Below are positions 44,946 to 57,388 of a stretch of 64,000 nt of DNA, one piece after another. Numbering within the stretch: the stretch's first letter is position 1; each line of letters begins with the position of its first letter. This DNA is from Sipunculus nudus (lineage: Eukaryota; Annelida; Sipuncula; Golfingiida; Sipunculidae): the NCBI GenBank assembly GCA_026874595.1, contig CM049314.1:24503729-24567728 (forward strand), given 5' to 3'. The notes beneath the pieces are model-generated. The model saw only the letters and a program-made list of their open reading frames with translations, ran no database searches and was not told the origin of the DNA. A program made the position numbers and the translations under genes.

Positions 44946-46808
44946 CTACGATGGATATTTAAATAATTTCACAGACTGTCTTCTTTTCTCTGTTTGCTTA
45001 ACACTTTCTGTCACCCATATATAAGGATAATAGACGGCAACACCTGATGGGTGATCTAAGCCGTCCCATGAAGATAGCAAATGTCTTACAAATTTACCGT
45101 CTGGCCCATATTCAACTAAATTACTGTTCTCCCATTCAGATACCAGGAGGTTGCCGTTCGCCATTTTTTTCACGGCCATTGGACCCTCAAGTTGTACATC
45201 GACACTTTCCTTACTGCCGAATCGAAAGATCTCCTCACCAAAGTCGTTATACATTACAACATGGTTAGTACTGGAATCTACAACCGACAGCATTTTGGAG
45301 TCACCCATGCGTATACGAGTGAAGGATACAAAGTTTCCACCTTGCACTACCCATTCGTCCATGTCATCTGATAATGAATGACGTACGATACCACTTCTGT
45401 ACAGAATATAAACAAGGGAGTCCTCCACAATAATTCCGCGAGGGTCCTCCTCCTTTTTCCTCAAAGGAAATAATTCTGGCGGTCGTTCTGATGATAATTT
45501 GACTATATTTGTTCCATCCTTGAAGAGGAGGAAAACGGCATCATCACTCACACAAGAAGATACGACTGAATGCTCGTTGTAAAGCTCCTCTATTTCTCCT
45601 GATATGTGAACTTTATTCACCGCTCCCCCATGAAAGCAGCACACAATGACACCACCGTCTGGGGTGACATTTGCATCCCACGGTGCCTCTATACTAGTTC
45701 CAGGACCACATTCTACTTTCTTCTGGAGCACTGGGGCTGGACTGTCACAAGATGGGGACAAAGCAGACGCGATGCTACAAACAAATTTGCACTCTGTTAG
45801 TGCATCAAAGACTTTTTCAATGCCTTGCAATCGGCAACAGTCTGGAGATAAGAGGGAGGGCTCAGGCAATGAACGATGTAGTGTTTTTGTTGCATCAATA
45901 AATTCTTTCCCGGAACTTGAAAGCTTGCCCAAATTCACCAACGTTTCCTCTGTATCTGTTTCAAATAGGTTTTCCATACCTTTTATAAGAGACGCTGTTA
46001 TCTGATTTTCACCTTTAGGCTTAACCAATGTTTTTTCTATGGCGTCTTTATGTTGTCGTTTATGTTTTTTTATTGACTCTTGCACGATATCGTTAATGGA
46101 AGTTTTTATTAATTCTCCAGCATGTCTCAGTTTATCATCTGATTTACATATCTTATCCAGGCAAGCTTTCAATTTGTCTTTTATATCAGTGTCAAAAGCA
46201 CATACTGTATCGTTAAGCTCCGACTTTATGTTTAGAATTACAGCTTTAACTTTCGATAACCCTTCTTCTGCAGCAAGAATTTCATGATCTGCGTGTGATT
46301 TAGAATACACACATTCTACGCATATCCCAGAGACGCATGTTACACAGACAAATTCAAGAGCCCCAAAGTGCAGTTCACAAATAGCTGCACTAATCTGATG
46401 TTGGGAAAACAGAGGAACCTTTTTATGACCTTCTCCACATGTTTCACAGAACCGTCTGTTGCAGGTTCGACACACCAACTTAGCTTTGGATGCTGGACCA
46501 TCTTGACTACAAGCCTGGCAAAGTGGTGTATTGGATTTGGTGTTCAGGTAAGTAGAGAATTCCTCAACTCTGAAATCATGAGGTAAGGCTGTAATCCCTC
46601 CCCGTGGCAGATTGGTCTTTTTACGACAAACAGGACATTCTATCTTAGTGTTTGCGTTATATCCCTCTCGGCGGCGCTTGATATGCCATGACCGGAGACA
46701 GGCTTCGCAGAATGAATGAAGACAGTGCAGAACTCTTGGAGACTTCTGTAATTTGTCATCTAAACAGATGTTGAAGGTGAAAGGGTTGGCTTCTTCACCA
46801 GACGCCAT
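44946..46808 (-). CDS. TRIM/RBCC protein with RING, B-boxes, coiled coil and NHL-like propeller; probable E3 ubiquitin ligase
   Basis: A single-exon frame of 620 residues. The RING finger spans about 12-61, with C15, C29, H31, C34, C37, C58 and C61; the expected first ligand is Phe12 (FNIC instead of CxxC). The region 97-136 (CQAC...CRTC...CETC...H) is a B-box 1-like domain. The region 144-175 (CELH...CVTC...CVEC...HADH) is a B-box 2. A helical coiled-coil region spans about 180-300. From about 365 to 620 repeated strands (PDGGVIVCC, PRGIIVEDSLVYIL, MANGNLLVSEW, HPSGVAVYYPYIWVTE) resemble an NHL/TRIM71-like beta-propeller, which normally binds substrate or RNA. Immediately before the ATG, CGCAG|A looks like a 3' splice site, so a 5' UTR intron with an intronless coding region is likely, as is common for bivalve TRIM paralogues. 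Such proteins usually act in ubiquitination, often in innate immunity or development; the actual role here is unknown. Confidence 0.93.
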   Translation of the reverse strand: MASGEEANPFTFNICLDDKLQKSPRVLHCLHSFCEACLRSWHIKRRREGYNANTKIECPVCRKKTNLPRGGITALPHDFRVEEFSTYLNTKSNTPLCQACSQDGPASKAKLVCRTCNRRFCETCGEGHKKVPLFSQHQISAAICELHFGALEFVCVTCVSGICVECVYSKSHADHEILAAEEGLSKVKAVILNIKSELNDTVCAFDTDIKDKLKACLDKICKSDDKLRHAGELIKTSINDIVQESIKKHKRQHKDAIEKTLVKPKGENQITASLIKGMENLFETDTEETLVNLGKLSSSGKEFIDATKTLHRSLPEPSLLSPDCCRLQGIEKVFDALTECKFVCSIASALSPSCDSPAPVLQKKVECGPGTSIEAPWDANVTPDGGVIVCCFHGGAVNKVHISGEIEELYNEHSVVSSCVSDDAVFLLFKDGTNIVKLSSERPPELFPLRKKEEDPRGIIVEDSLVYILYRSGIVRHSLSDDMDEWVVQGGNFVSFTRIRMGDSKMLSVVDSSTNHVVMYNDFGEEIFRFGSKESVDVQLEGPMAVKKMANGNLLVSEWENSNLVEYGPDGKFVRHLLSSWDGLDHPSGVAVYYPYIWVTESVKQTEKRRQSVKLFKYPS

Positions 46809-46916
46809 TCTGCGATGTAAAATATATTTTAAATTATTACCTACAATAAATGCTTGTTTGCTGATAAGATTTCATTTTCACTTGATTATTTATATATATT
46901 CGACACTAAACATCTA

Positions 46917-48105
46917 TAACTAGAATACGGGAAGTCGACAAGCGACTACGTGTATCCGCCAAAATCAGAGTGGGACGGGTGAAGTGAGGCACGGATTGAG
47001 TGGCAAAGGGAAATAGATTGAAATGTGTATGTAGGTGGCGCCACCTGCCAAAAAATCCAGAAAGATATCCAAGTTGTATACATATGCAAACTTTTAGGCA
47101 GATAAGTCAAACCACAGCTTGTATATGAGTGATTTTATCACACAGCAGACAAACAGAAGGACGCTGTGCAAAAATGGTCACAGTTGTCAAAATAGTCCTG
47201 AGATATTAGTATGAATGTCTGCAGCGTAGACATAAATGTAGGTGGCGCCACCTACCAAAAAATCAAGAAAGCTATCCTAATTGTATATACATGCAAAATT
47301 TAGGCAGATAACTCAAACCACTACCGAGATATTTGTGAATTTATCCCACGGCAGACAAACAGACGGACGCTATGCAAAAATGGTTGCAGATGGCGCCACC
47401 AGTTTTGCGTTTGATGTAGAGCTATGTGAGTTCTATACACATGCACAATTTCAGGAGGATACGCCAAACCAGTCCTGAGATATATGCCTGGATTTCTGCG
47501 GCGTTAACATACATGAATGTGGCGCCACCTGCAAAAAAATCGAGAAAGCTATCCAAAATGTATATACATGCAAAATTTCAGGTGGATAAGTCAAACCACT
47601 GCCGAGATATTTGGGATTTTTCCAAGGCAGATGAACAGAAGGACGCTGTGAAAAAATGGTTGCAAGTTTTATGTATGAGATACCAGTTTTTATGTAAGTT
47701 ATAAAGCTATCCAAGGGCTACATTTGTGCAAATCTGTAGCCTGATTGGTCAAACGAGTCCAAAGATATGTGGGTTAATTTGTCAAAACAGACGCACAGAT
47801 GGACGCAATGGAGGAAAAAAGGTCAGAGATCAACGCAAAATATTTTGACACCAGTTCACGATAATCAAGTAAAGTTTCAGGAAAATCTGTCCAGTGGTCT
47901 CAGAGTTCTATTCCGGCCCTTTTTCATCAGAACAACGTTATTTTAAGGACTTCAGACAAAATTTTGTGGCCTGGACCCCCCTTTTCCAGACCTGAGGACC
48001 TTTTTTCAGGTGTTTCATTAGTCCTCCTGGGTTGGACCCCCCCTTTTCCTAAATCCTGGATCCGCCCTTGCATAGTATCTGCAAAACTTTGTTTTTGCGG
48101 AAACA
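46917..48105 (+). mobile_element. Array element R, copy 2
   Basis: It begins CTAGAATACGGGAAGTCGAC, nearly identical to the start of copy 1, and continues through GGGACGGGTGAAGTGAGGCA. Palindromes are at 47033 and 47240, with imperfect ones at about 47390 and 47517. The end (CTGCAAAACTTTGTTTTTGC) matches the end of copy 1. Between 47940 and 48075 it holds a reverse-oriented fragment of the GGCGGATCCAGGATTT family. It lies about 110 bases upstream of the TRIM start codon, so it may touch the promoter or 5' UTR intron of that gene. Confidence 0.78.
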
Positions 48106-49900
48106 ATTAGCATATATAATATGCTTTAGCACATACTATATACACACAGAGTATACATACTATAGACTCCTGCAGATGAGAGATGTGTGATTTTCACCAA
48201 AAACAGACCAATAGATGGACGCCAGAGGAAACTGATTGTAGCTGGCACCACCAGTCTTGTATTCAAGACAAACCTCTTATAATAGGCCTATGGTTAGAAC
48301 AATTCTACTCATTGTTCAATCGGAATATGACTGCACCCTTGTTCACATTAACTAGAATGCCATTCAGTATACAATACATGCTAACAAATATTTGTGTAAC
48401 ATACCGTTTCGGTTTAAAAAACGTATTCATCTCAATGAAAAATGGCCTTGTATAAATGAATGTAGGGTGTATTAAATTCAATGCATGGTATTTTATTAGC
48501 CCTGACAAACACGACTCAGTTAGGGCCCTCCTACTTCATGACACAAGCTAAATTGAGAACCCCCCTGCAAGTCCACGCCACGCTTTATAGCCGTATCTCC
48601 ACATACAGCCAGCAGGCAGACCGCAGGCAGAAATCTCCCATACATGCAGAACAATATACGAATATATTGGGTTATTACGGAATATTTCACACACATGGTT
48701 GGAGAGATAAGAAACTTATTAAAAGGTCTAGTGGGTTTATTTGAAGTGACACGATACTTGTAAGCAATGAGGCGTTGTCAAACATGACGAAAATATTTGC
48801 ATCCTCATGGGGCCTTATAATGCGATCCTCACAGTTAGATGTCCAGGCACTCTGGCAGGCCAGTGATCTGGCCATAATGTCAGAGGGCCGATCTGGCGCT
48901 AGGTATTTTATGAGAGCAAGGATTGTGATGAATGCATGTACTCAGGAAAGAGCATAGAACACCGGCTTGAATGAGAATATATAAATCGGCTCGAAAATCG
49001 AGGCCAACCAGGGGCGGATCCAGGATTTAGGAAAGGGGAAGGGGGGGGGGGGGGTTACAGACCAGGATGATTAATGACATAGTTTAAAAAAGGCCCCCAG
49101 ATCTGGAAAAGGGGGATCCAAGCCGCAAAAATTAGGCTAAAATCCTTAAACAAGGCCTACAGGCCTAGTGCGAACCTGTGCATAGGGAAATACATCAGGT
49201 ATAATGCTACAATGCTGGACCATTACTTCTCATGTATATGAACAATGCAAGTGCTAAACATTTTGAATAAGAAACAATTACACAAACATCACTGCTGAAA
49301 TTCTCGCATGGGTGCACACAACACAAAAATGATTGTAGCTGGCACCACCAGTCTTGTATACAACGAAGCTATCAGAGATATACATATCCCCAAATCAGGC
49401 TGATATATCAAATTACTCTGTAGAAATAAGCACGCACATACACTGTGCAAAAGTAATTGTAGGTGGCGACACCTGTCTTTTGAAGAGAAAGCCATAAAAG
49501 ACACATAGACAGGTCAAAATATCAGGCCAATACATCAAACTTACCTTGAGTCTGATGCATGGGGCTGACAGGGTTAGGTGAGAAAGGCAGTTGCCCCAAG
49601 TGAACTGTGACAAATTTGCTAGCTGGCTCAGGCTACTGCATTAAGTGAACTCATGACCTGCACCTGGCTAGACTGAGTGAACTTTCGACCTGTACCTGGC
49701 TGCACTGAGTGAACTCTTGACCTGTTGCATAATCTGACACAGTTGGTAGTCCACATGCAGCCCTGAGGGGCATGACACCCATGAGGTGATCACATGGTGG
49801 CCATGAGGTGTTCACGTCACCCATGAGGTGATCACATGCCTTGTGCTTGGCTGCACTGACTGAACTCTTTACTTATATCTGGCTGCACTGAATGAACTCT
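48106..49900. repeat. Mixed dispersed-repeat fragments, no gene seen
   Basis: GTAGCTGGCACCACCAGTCTTGTAT-type blocks occur at about 48238 and 49333, and AGGTGGCGACACCTG at about 49460; all are relatives of the array element R. GGGGCGGATCCAGGATTTAG followed by a poly-G run is at 49012-49052. At 49630-49900 a phrase of about 45 bases, GCTGCACTGAGTGAACTCTTGACC, recurs several times. Confidence 0.6.
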
Positions 49901-52660
49901 TGATCTGTTGCCAAATCTGAAACAGTTGGCAGTTTCTTAACCTATTTAAAGATACAAACACAATCTTGGTCTGTTGGTAAATCTGTTTACACATACTGAA
50001 AGACTTTGGCTAAAATGCTTTTTTTCAAGCTGACATATTCATAAACTTTTTATCAAAATATCTAAAATAACAAAAGATGCAGTTCTTTCATTGTTAAAGG
50101 TCCAATAATTCTGCCAAAAATCATTCAAGTAAACTTGAAAAAAGGCCACCTAAGAATAATTTTTGTGCAATGTTACAGAAGTTATAATTGAAACAATAAT
50201 TTTGTAGAAGAACAATTTTGCAGTCCTCAGTCTTAAATAAACATAATAATGGCCATAAGACCAACTTAAGCTTTTCTGATATGATTGAAAGAACCATGTC
50301 CTAGGATAATTCTTTTGAAAAATTGAACAATTCAACTTGACAGTTTCATCATAAACATTTTAAGCTGAAAGAGGCTAAAATTATGAGGTTTTTGCCCATA
50401 AAATACAGGTCAATGTAGGCACCACAAAATCTGCAACTTCAAATATGAGTCATGTGGCCAACATTTGCACAATACTTGGTAATGCTAGCTTCTGTCATTT
50501 CTGAGATTACTATGTCAGTATGCTTAATTGGCAAAATGACTGTTCAAATTCCTGTATCAGCACTAAAATTCATCAAATGCAAACCATTTGAACAAAATTG
50601 AGAGGACTTGCCTCTGGGATCATTTTTGTAAAATATTGAACAATTTGGCTGAATCATTTACAAGGAGAAGACTTTTAAAGGTTTTTCAGCTTTTTCCCTA
50701 TAAAATCTAAGTAAATGCAGATAGCAAATAAATAAGCTGAATCCCACAACATTTGATGTGTGACAGATTATTGCATTAAATCTAGGGATGGTAGCTCCTG
50801 CTATTCCTGAGAAATTATGGGTTAATGTACAGATGACCAATGACCCCCGTTCAGAAAAAGGTCAATGCAGGTGGCGCCACCAATACCTGAATTTCATATA
50901 TGACTCATGTGACCAACACTGGCATAAAATTTGATGATGATAGCTCCGGCCGTTTCTGAGACTGTCATTTTAGTATGCTTTTTTGGACAGTTAGCTAAGT
51001 TTAAAAACTTGAGAGAGATGGTATAAAAGATTATTTCTGTGAAATATTGAACAGAAATAATGAACAATTTGGCTTGACTGTTTCGGAGAAGATTTTTAAA
51101 GTTTTTTTTTAGCTTTTTCTCTATAATATCTAAGAAAATGCAGAGTTTTTCAGATGGCTAATTTTTTGCATTAAATTTCATGATACTAGCTCCAGCTGTT
51201 TTCGAAATAGTATGGGTTAACGACGACGACAGACGATGCCAAACCATCGCATTAGCTCACAGGTTCGCTAAAAATTTCTACAGATGCATATTGAATGCAA
51301 AATTATAATACAGATACATCTCACTGATTGCAAAATCTTGAATAAAGTTGAGTATGGATACCAATTATTTATAATCCATGTACAGCCATCTTGATACACC
51401 CACAGAGAGCTGTATACCTGTGATTGTAAACATTGCCTGGCATGAGGAATATCTAAAATCATAAATCTACATTTTTTTTTAAATCTTTTAAAAACATTCT
51501 TGTCAATATTAACCATACATATCCTGAAAGCTAAATGTCTAGAGGCATGATGTAACGGATGCTGATAAACTGGTGCCAGGCTAGATGTATCTGCTTCACA
51601 CAGCTAACATGTATGGTAAATTGACTCAATTCAATCTTTATAATTCAGCCAAAATTCATTCTTTGGAACTATAAAAGACAATTATTATAAGAATTATTCA
51701 GGGGATTATTCCTGTAAAATATTAAACAATTGGCCTCAGTGGCAGGTTTATAACTCATATGGGAAAATACAGCAAAATGGCTAAGTTAAGCTTCCCATAA
51801 CTCAGCCAAAATATACTGAACCAAAACCATTTGAACAAACTTGAATTATCAACATCTAAGGATAATTTATGTGTGAGATTTAAGAATTTGACCGAGTGGT
51901 TTTTGAGAAGTTCTTTGTAGCCACTGAGCTAAAATGGGCTGTTATGGTATACGACAAAATTCAGCTTCCCATAACTCGGACAAAAACCACTGAACTGAGA
52001 CCATTTGAACAAACTTCAGAAAGCACTACCCTAGGATCATTTCTGTGCGATATTAAACAATTTGGCCATATGGTTTCAGAGAAGAAGATTATTGTAGCTC
52101 AGTCAGTATGATAGGGGCACTGATGACCCCCATATCAAAAAGGCCGATGCAGGTGGCGCCACCAATACCTCAATTTCAGAAATGACTCATGTGACCAACA
52201 TTGGCATAAAATATGGTGATGATAGCCCAAGCCATTTCTGAGATTGTAATTTTAGTATGCTGTTTTGGACAGATGACTAAGTTCAACTTCCTGTAACTTG
52301 GCCAAAAATCACCGAACGTAAACTATTCGAAGAAACATGAGAGAGATTGTTCCAGGAATCATTTCTGTGAAATATTGGACAATTTGGCTGATCAGTTTCG
52401 GAGAAGAAGATTTTTAAAGTTTTTTTTTAGCTTTTTCCCTATAAAATCTAAGAAAATGCAATTAGCCAGAAAATAAGCAAAATCCGATGGAGTTTTTTAG
52501 ATGGCTAATTTTTTGCATAAAATTTTGTGATGCTAACTCTTGCCGTTTTCAAGATAGTATAGGTTAACGTACAGACGACGGACGCCGGACGACAGTCGAT
52601 GGACGCCGGACGACGCCACACCATCGCATAAGCTCACAGGTTCGCTAAAAAAAGGTTTCC
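49900..52660 (+). repeat. Degenerate repeat cluster with GCTCACAGGTTCGCTAAA ends
   Basis: Recurring phrases are AATATTGAACAATTTGGCTG, TTTTTAGCTTTTTCCCTATA, AACTCGGACAAAAACCACTG and AGGTGGCGCCACCAATACCT (50869 and 52151). Two right ends are seen, CATCGCATTAGCTCACAGGT at about 51245 and CATCGCATAAGCTCACAGGT at about 52622, each preceded by GACGACGGACGCCGGACG-like tracts. The matching left ends were not found, so these are truncated or decayed copies. Confidence 0.65.
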
Positions 52661-53195
52661 GGGGCTAAAAGGGGGGAGGGGCCGGTCTGGACCCCCCCCC
52701 CCCCCGGATCTGCTTCTGCAAACAAGGAAATAATACCACCAAATCACGCCATAACTTTTGCACTCAAAACGAACTATTACGTAACTCTTATCTCTTGTAA
52801 CAGCGCTTGTATTACTATTAGCCCATAAGAATAAACACCTCAAAATTTTGCTTTTTTTCAGTGACTGACGCATTGAAACCTGAAACCTGTTGCGTCGCCG
52901 TCGGCGGCTACACTTGTATCAGAGATAATAGTCTATCCCTCTACCCTTATGTCCTATATGTTAGACACGTCCGTCCATCAGGTCTAACATAGGACACAAG
53001 GGTCCAGGGATGGGATACAGAAATAACAACGAACAACCAAACTTGGTTTCAGTTTAAATTGACTGAGCAATGCAGGTTTTTGTTCGCACCCAAAATCATT
53101 CATTTCGTGATATTAAGAAACGTGGGCAAAGGAAGACTTCTTTGCAGTAAAGTCGCTACAATAATGTGTTTCCTCACCTGGTATATCTCTATGTT

Positions 53196-53254
<59 letters not shown>

Positions 53255-55438
53255 ACGTCCCGTCAAATCGGATGGAAGTTATGTATAACTTATGACAGTT
53301 GCGAGCTGAGTGCAAACCAATGTGAAGTTCCGTTGCTACACGTAGTGTCATATACCGGATCTGCTTAGGCAAAACTGGGGCATTCTGCATGTGACCTAAT
53401 TGTGGCAAAATGTAGGCCCACGCAAATGCCCCCGTTGTGTATTTTGTGCAGAGATTAGATTCGATAGTTTTGCACCGACGTCACAGATAGCACGTGGAGT
53501 TTGTTTATGCTGCCATCTTGGACGGCCTTAATCTTGTCAGCAGACCACAGGTCAAGCCACAGGGATACTCCCTTCAGTATAATCACCATTAAGCAGTCAA
53601 TGTACACTGAAAAGTTAAGAGTTGGTAGCCTCAGGTCACACTTAAGAAAACCTAATTGTGTTGGATTTAGATCCATATTTATTGCAGCCCAACCGTGCAG
53701 TCAACAGCCCTGATTGCTGGACAATCAGCATACGTGAACAAAAATAAATGAACCTGTATCAGTTCAAGTCAAGTGTTCACATGACAGTCCCTGAAAGCCA
53801 AACAATTGCAATTATTACAGCTCATTTAATTATGAAAATTTGACTACTTGGCTGTATATACTATTTAAGTTCTATTCCATATAACCTGTAGGGGCATTTT
53901 TCAGCTGCATGTATTAAAGTCTGGAGGTGCAAATTCTTTATTTAAAACTAATAAAACTTTTCTATTAATCATTTGTGAAATAGCTGTGAACCATGAATAT
54001 ATTAAGTTTACATGAATTCTTCAACAGATCCTTGACTCATCTTTGTTTACTCTTTGTTTATAATTAACTGTTATATGGTAATTAAAGGTGAAGTTACTTA
54101 ATTGTAACCCCAAATAATCTTTCGTAACATGATTGTATGGAAAGTAAATAAAATTCCTTTCAGCAATCAGATTTCCAATATATTTTCAGTTAACTTAAAG
54201 CGGCAGACTAAAGTTTAAATTATCTTTAGGTGTAGTTCTCACAGATCGAGTGAGGAGAGTCAAGTCCCTCTGGGGAAAAAAATTCACATAATGACTTGTG
54301 GAGCAACAAAGAATTCACTTAGTTATTTACAAAAAGCGCACAACAGAATCTGATGCCTCAGTCAAATCACAAATCACAATACTATATTATCTACAGTTGT
54401 AAGATAAATCATACTGTAGTTTTAATTCTTTTTTTTTGTTATTTGGATTGTAAACTCTGAAACATGTTACATTTGCCCCCCGCCCCTTCTGTATTTCAAC
54501 AGCAGCTATTTAACGGCTTTGTTATCATCCAGTATGCTGAGCAGTGTTTTCCACCTTTACTTATAATATGTGCAAAGTCCTCTGTTTACAAATACCAAAT
54601 CTCCTAAATGTAATGTGCTCAAAAATGCATTTTCTGTGAGAAATTTATTGCTTACCCTACCGCCCTTCTTCTTGGGTATAAGGATATATAACTGCCCCTT
54701 GTGGTGCAATGGAAATACGATGTTTTATTGTATCGCGTGATTAAAATGGAAGAATGATTTGTTCCTTACATATAAATCACTCTGCCAATCAATGAATCTT
54801 GATTATTTATACAAGAGATGAATAATTGAAATGCAGTTAGGAAATTATTGAACATTCAGTTTGAGCCTTGACTTCATAAGGGTCAACAGTATAATTGGTA
54901 GAATGTTGTCAGTATTTCAAGTTTATTTAGGTGAGACACAGTATAACATGATGATCAATATGCTCTGTGTAATATCTGACTTTAGCACCATTACCTTCGT
55001 ACCCATTATCACTCCATTTTCAGCCGGCTGTTACATTTTTCCAGAAAGATCCTGGCACTTTGACAGACACTTGGTTTTAGCTGGTCAATCCCATTTATTT
55101 AAAGTCGGGTGCTGCTTGCCTGGTTATCTATATGTCTTCAAAATTGGCGCTGTAAACGGCTCTGCGTGTCAGTGATGGCACGGTGCTATTTAGTTCATGT
55201 CAAACTGACCACAAGTCAGAGCTAGACTTAATCGTCAACCAGTGGTTTTCTTCTCCTTTGTGTGTGTGTGTGTGTGTGTGTGTTAAATGGGTCTCCTACC
55301 TTCATTTAAAATATCCCCTCTCAAGACTTCCAATGCCAACCTCTTTTAAGGAGAACAACTGGGGGACATAATCTGGCTTCTGTGATTTAATGGATAGCTG
55401 CATATTCGCTTTTCGACTGCCCATATTCTAGTTATTAA

Positions 55439-55469
<31 letters not shown>

Positions 55470-55943
55470 TTATATATAATAGTGGAGACACCATCGATCC
55501 AAAAAATACACGTCATTGGGAATAAATTATTTCGACTCAAGCCAAAACAAAAAAAAGTATGATTCTCAGGCACCGCCCACCTCAATTTTAACCCCCCCCC
55601 CCCCGCATCAAATATTTTTATTTTTATTTTCATCCTTTAAGATGATAAAATAATACAATTTTGATAAGATTTTTTATGTAGTGTTTTGATCCGTTTAGCA
55701 AAACAATTCTGTTATTGTCATGCTTTTCCCTGATCATATGACATTTTCATCGAAACATACAGAAAAAAAATAAAAAAAAAAAATCGCCCGCCCGCACTGA
55801 ATTCTGAAAAAAGGTGCCTTAATTATTTTATCTTCTTGAAAGATTATAATAAAATTAACATTTTTGCTGCGGGGGGGGGGGGGGTTATAATTAACGCTGG
55901 TGGTGCAATTAGAACCAAACCTTTTATTTTAAGTTTTATTATT

Positions 55944-55985
<42 letters not shown>

Positions 55986-56275
55986 TTGCCTTTATTAGAC
56001 CTTTTCACTTCATTCTATCCAAATGAGTTTTTCTGATAAGCTTGATTAAAAAATATATATTAGGCTCATTCCACTTTTTAATCCAGTTTCATAACGATGC
56101 AAAAATAATTGTTTTGTTGTTGGAATGGTCAGGCCAGTACATGATTTGTATTTAATTTTAAAAATCCCAGGTGAAACCTCTAGGAAATTACTTTATCCAT
56201 GACATTCAGAACAAGAGGACCACAGAAATGTACATCAGGGTTTAGATCATCAAACACGAAATGATGAAGCCAGCC
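52661..56275. other. Intergenic upstream of ZNHIT1
   Basis: Contains a poly-C run at about 52686, an (AT)n tract at 53202-53249, (GT)n at 55261-55282, (ATT)n tracts at 55435-55470 and 55945-55985, and poly-C/G runs at 55592 and 55871. The last few hundred bases before 56276 should hold the ZNHIT1 promoter; no TATA box is evident. No other gene was seen. Confidence 0.4.
53202..53249. repeat. (AT)n microsatellite, 48 bp
   Basis: An uninterrupted AT dinucleotide run. Confidence 0.96.
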
Positions 56276-56297
56276 ATGGTGGAAAAGCGAGAAGGAG
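56276..56297 (+). CDS. ZNHIT1: ZNHIT1 exon 1 (22 nt)
   Basis: This exon encodes MVEKREG plus the first base of an Ala codon, followed by the donor G|GTAAAC. It is far too short for ORF finding. It was located by searching upstream of exon 2 for a start whose N-terminus fits the family and whose junction phase is 1. Intron 1 then spans 56298-61346, about 5.05 kb. Confidence 0.85.
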
Positions 56298-56985
56298 GTA
56301 AACTATCATGTTATAAACATATTGACTGGTGTATTGTTACAACCTATCACCTATAATGAATGCTTTTAGGCGCATAAATGTACACTACTGATATTATCGC
56401 CCATAGGCTCGCCCATCAAACTCCCCTAGTCCAAGAAAATGTTATGAGGCCTGTACAACGTTTGTCGTTAAATTTCATATGATTGAAACAAGTTTAGCAG
56501 TCCCTTTGTAATTTATATACTTAATATTATATGGAGCCACTATAGAACGCGGGCTTCGCTTGTATTGAGGAACATATAAATAAAAGGCAGGCCTTCCTGC
56601 GACCCCCAGGTCGCACGAAGAGGGCCCCTTCCTGCGACCCCCCTCACGTGACCTGATATGCGTGAGTGCACATGCACCGGGTTGCAGGAGTCAACGCTGG
56701 CTTCGTGCGACCCCCTGTCAAGACAGCTGACGGTTGCACGATGTAATTAAGGGGCTTATATGATGTCAGGTGTTTGACAATTAATCACCCTTACTTCTAT
56801 TAGGTATTGGTGCCTAATTAACATTAATAAACTAAACAAACTTGTTCATGTAAACATTTAATAGATTAATGTCACAGTTTTCATGAAAAATTGTCTTTCT
56901 ATGCCTGTCTGTCTCTCTCTGATTGTATTAAAATTGCCTTTCTATCTCTCTCTCCCTCTCTCTCTGATCTTGTTGAAATAGACAT

Positions 56986-57019
<34 letters not shown>

Positions 57020-57357
57020 TCATTCTCTCTCTTTTTTCTCTCTCTCTCTCTCTCTCTGTCTCTGATCTTTTTGAAATAGACATTCTCTCTCTCTTTCTCT
57101 CTCTCTGTCTGATCGTATTAAAATGGACTTTTCTTCTATTTCTCTCTCTCTCCTTTTATCTCTCGTTCTGTCTGTCTCTCTCTCTCTCTCTCTTTCTCTC
57201 TCTCATTCTCTCTCTTCTCTCTCTCTCTCTCTCTCTCGCTCTTTCTCTCTGATCTTTTTTAAATAGACATTCTCTCTCTCTATCTTTCTCTCTCTCTGTC
57301 TGATCGTATTAAAATGGACTTTTCTTCTCTTTCTCTCTCTCTCCTTTTATCTCTCGT

Positions 57358-57388
<31 letters not shown>

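Noticed and set aside
47940-49060. Possible larger inverted pair of GGCGGATCCAGG fragments as one element
   Set aside because: The fragments at 48.05 and 49.01 kb are in opposite orientation, but the sequence between them belongs to other repeats and no target duplication was visible.
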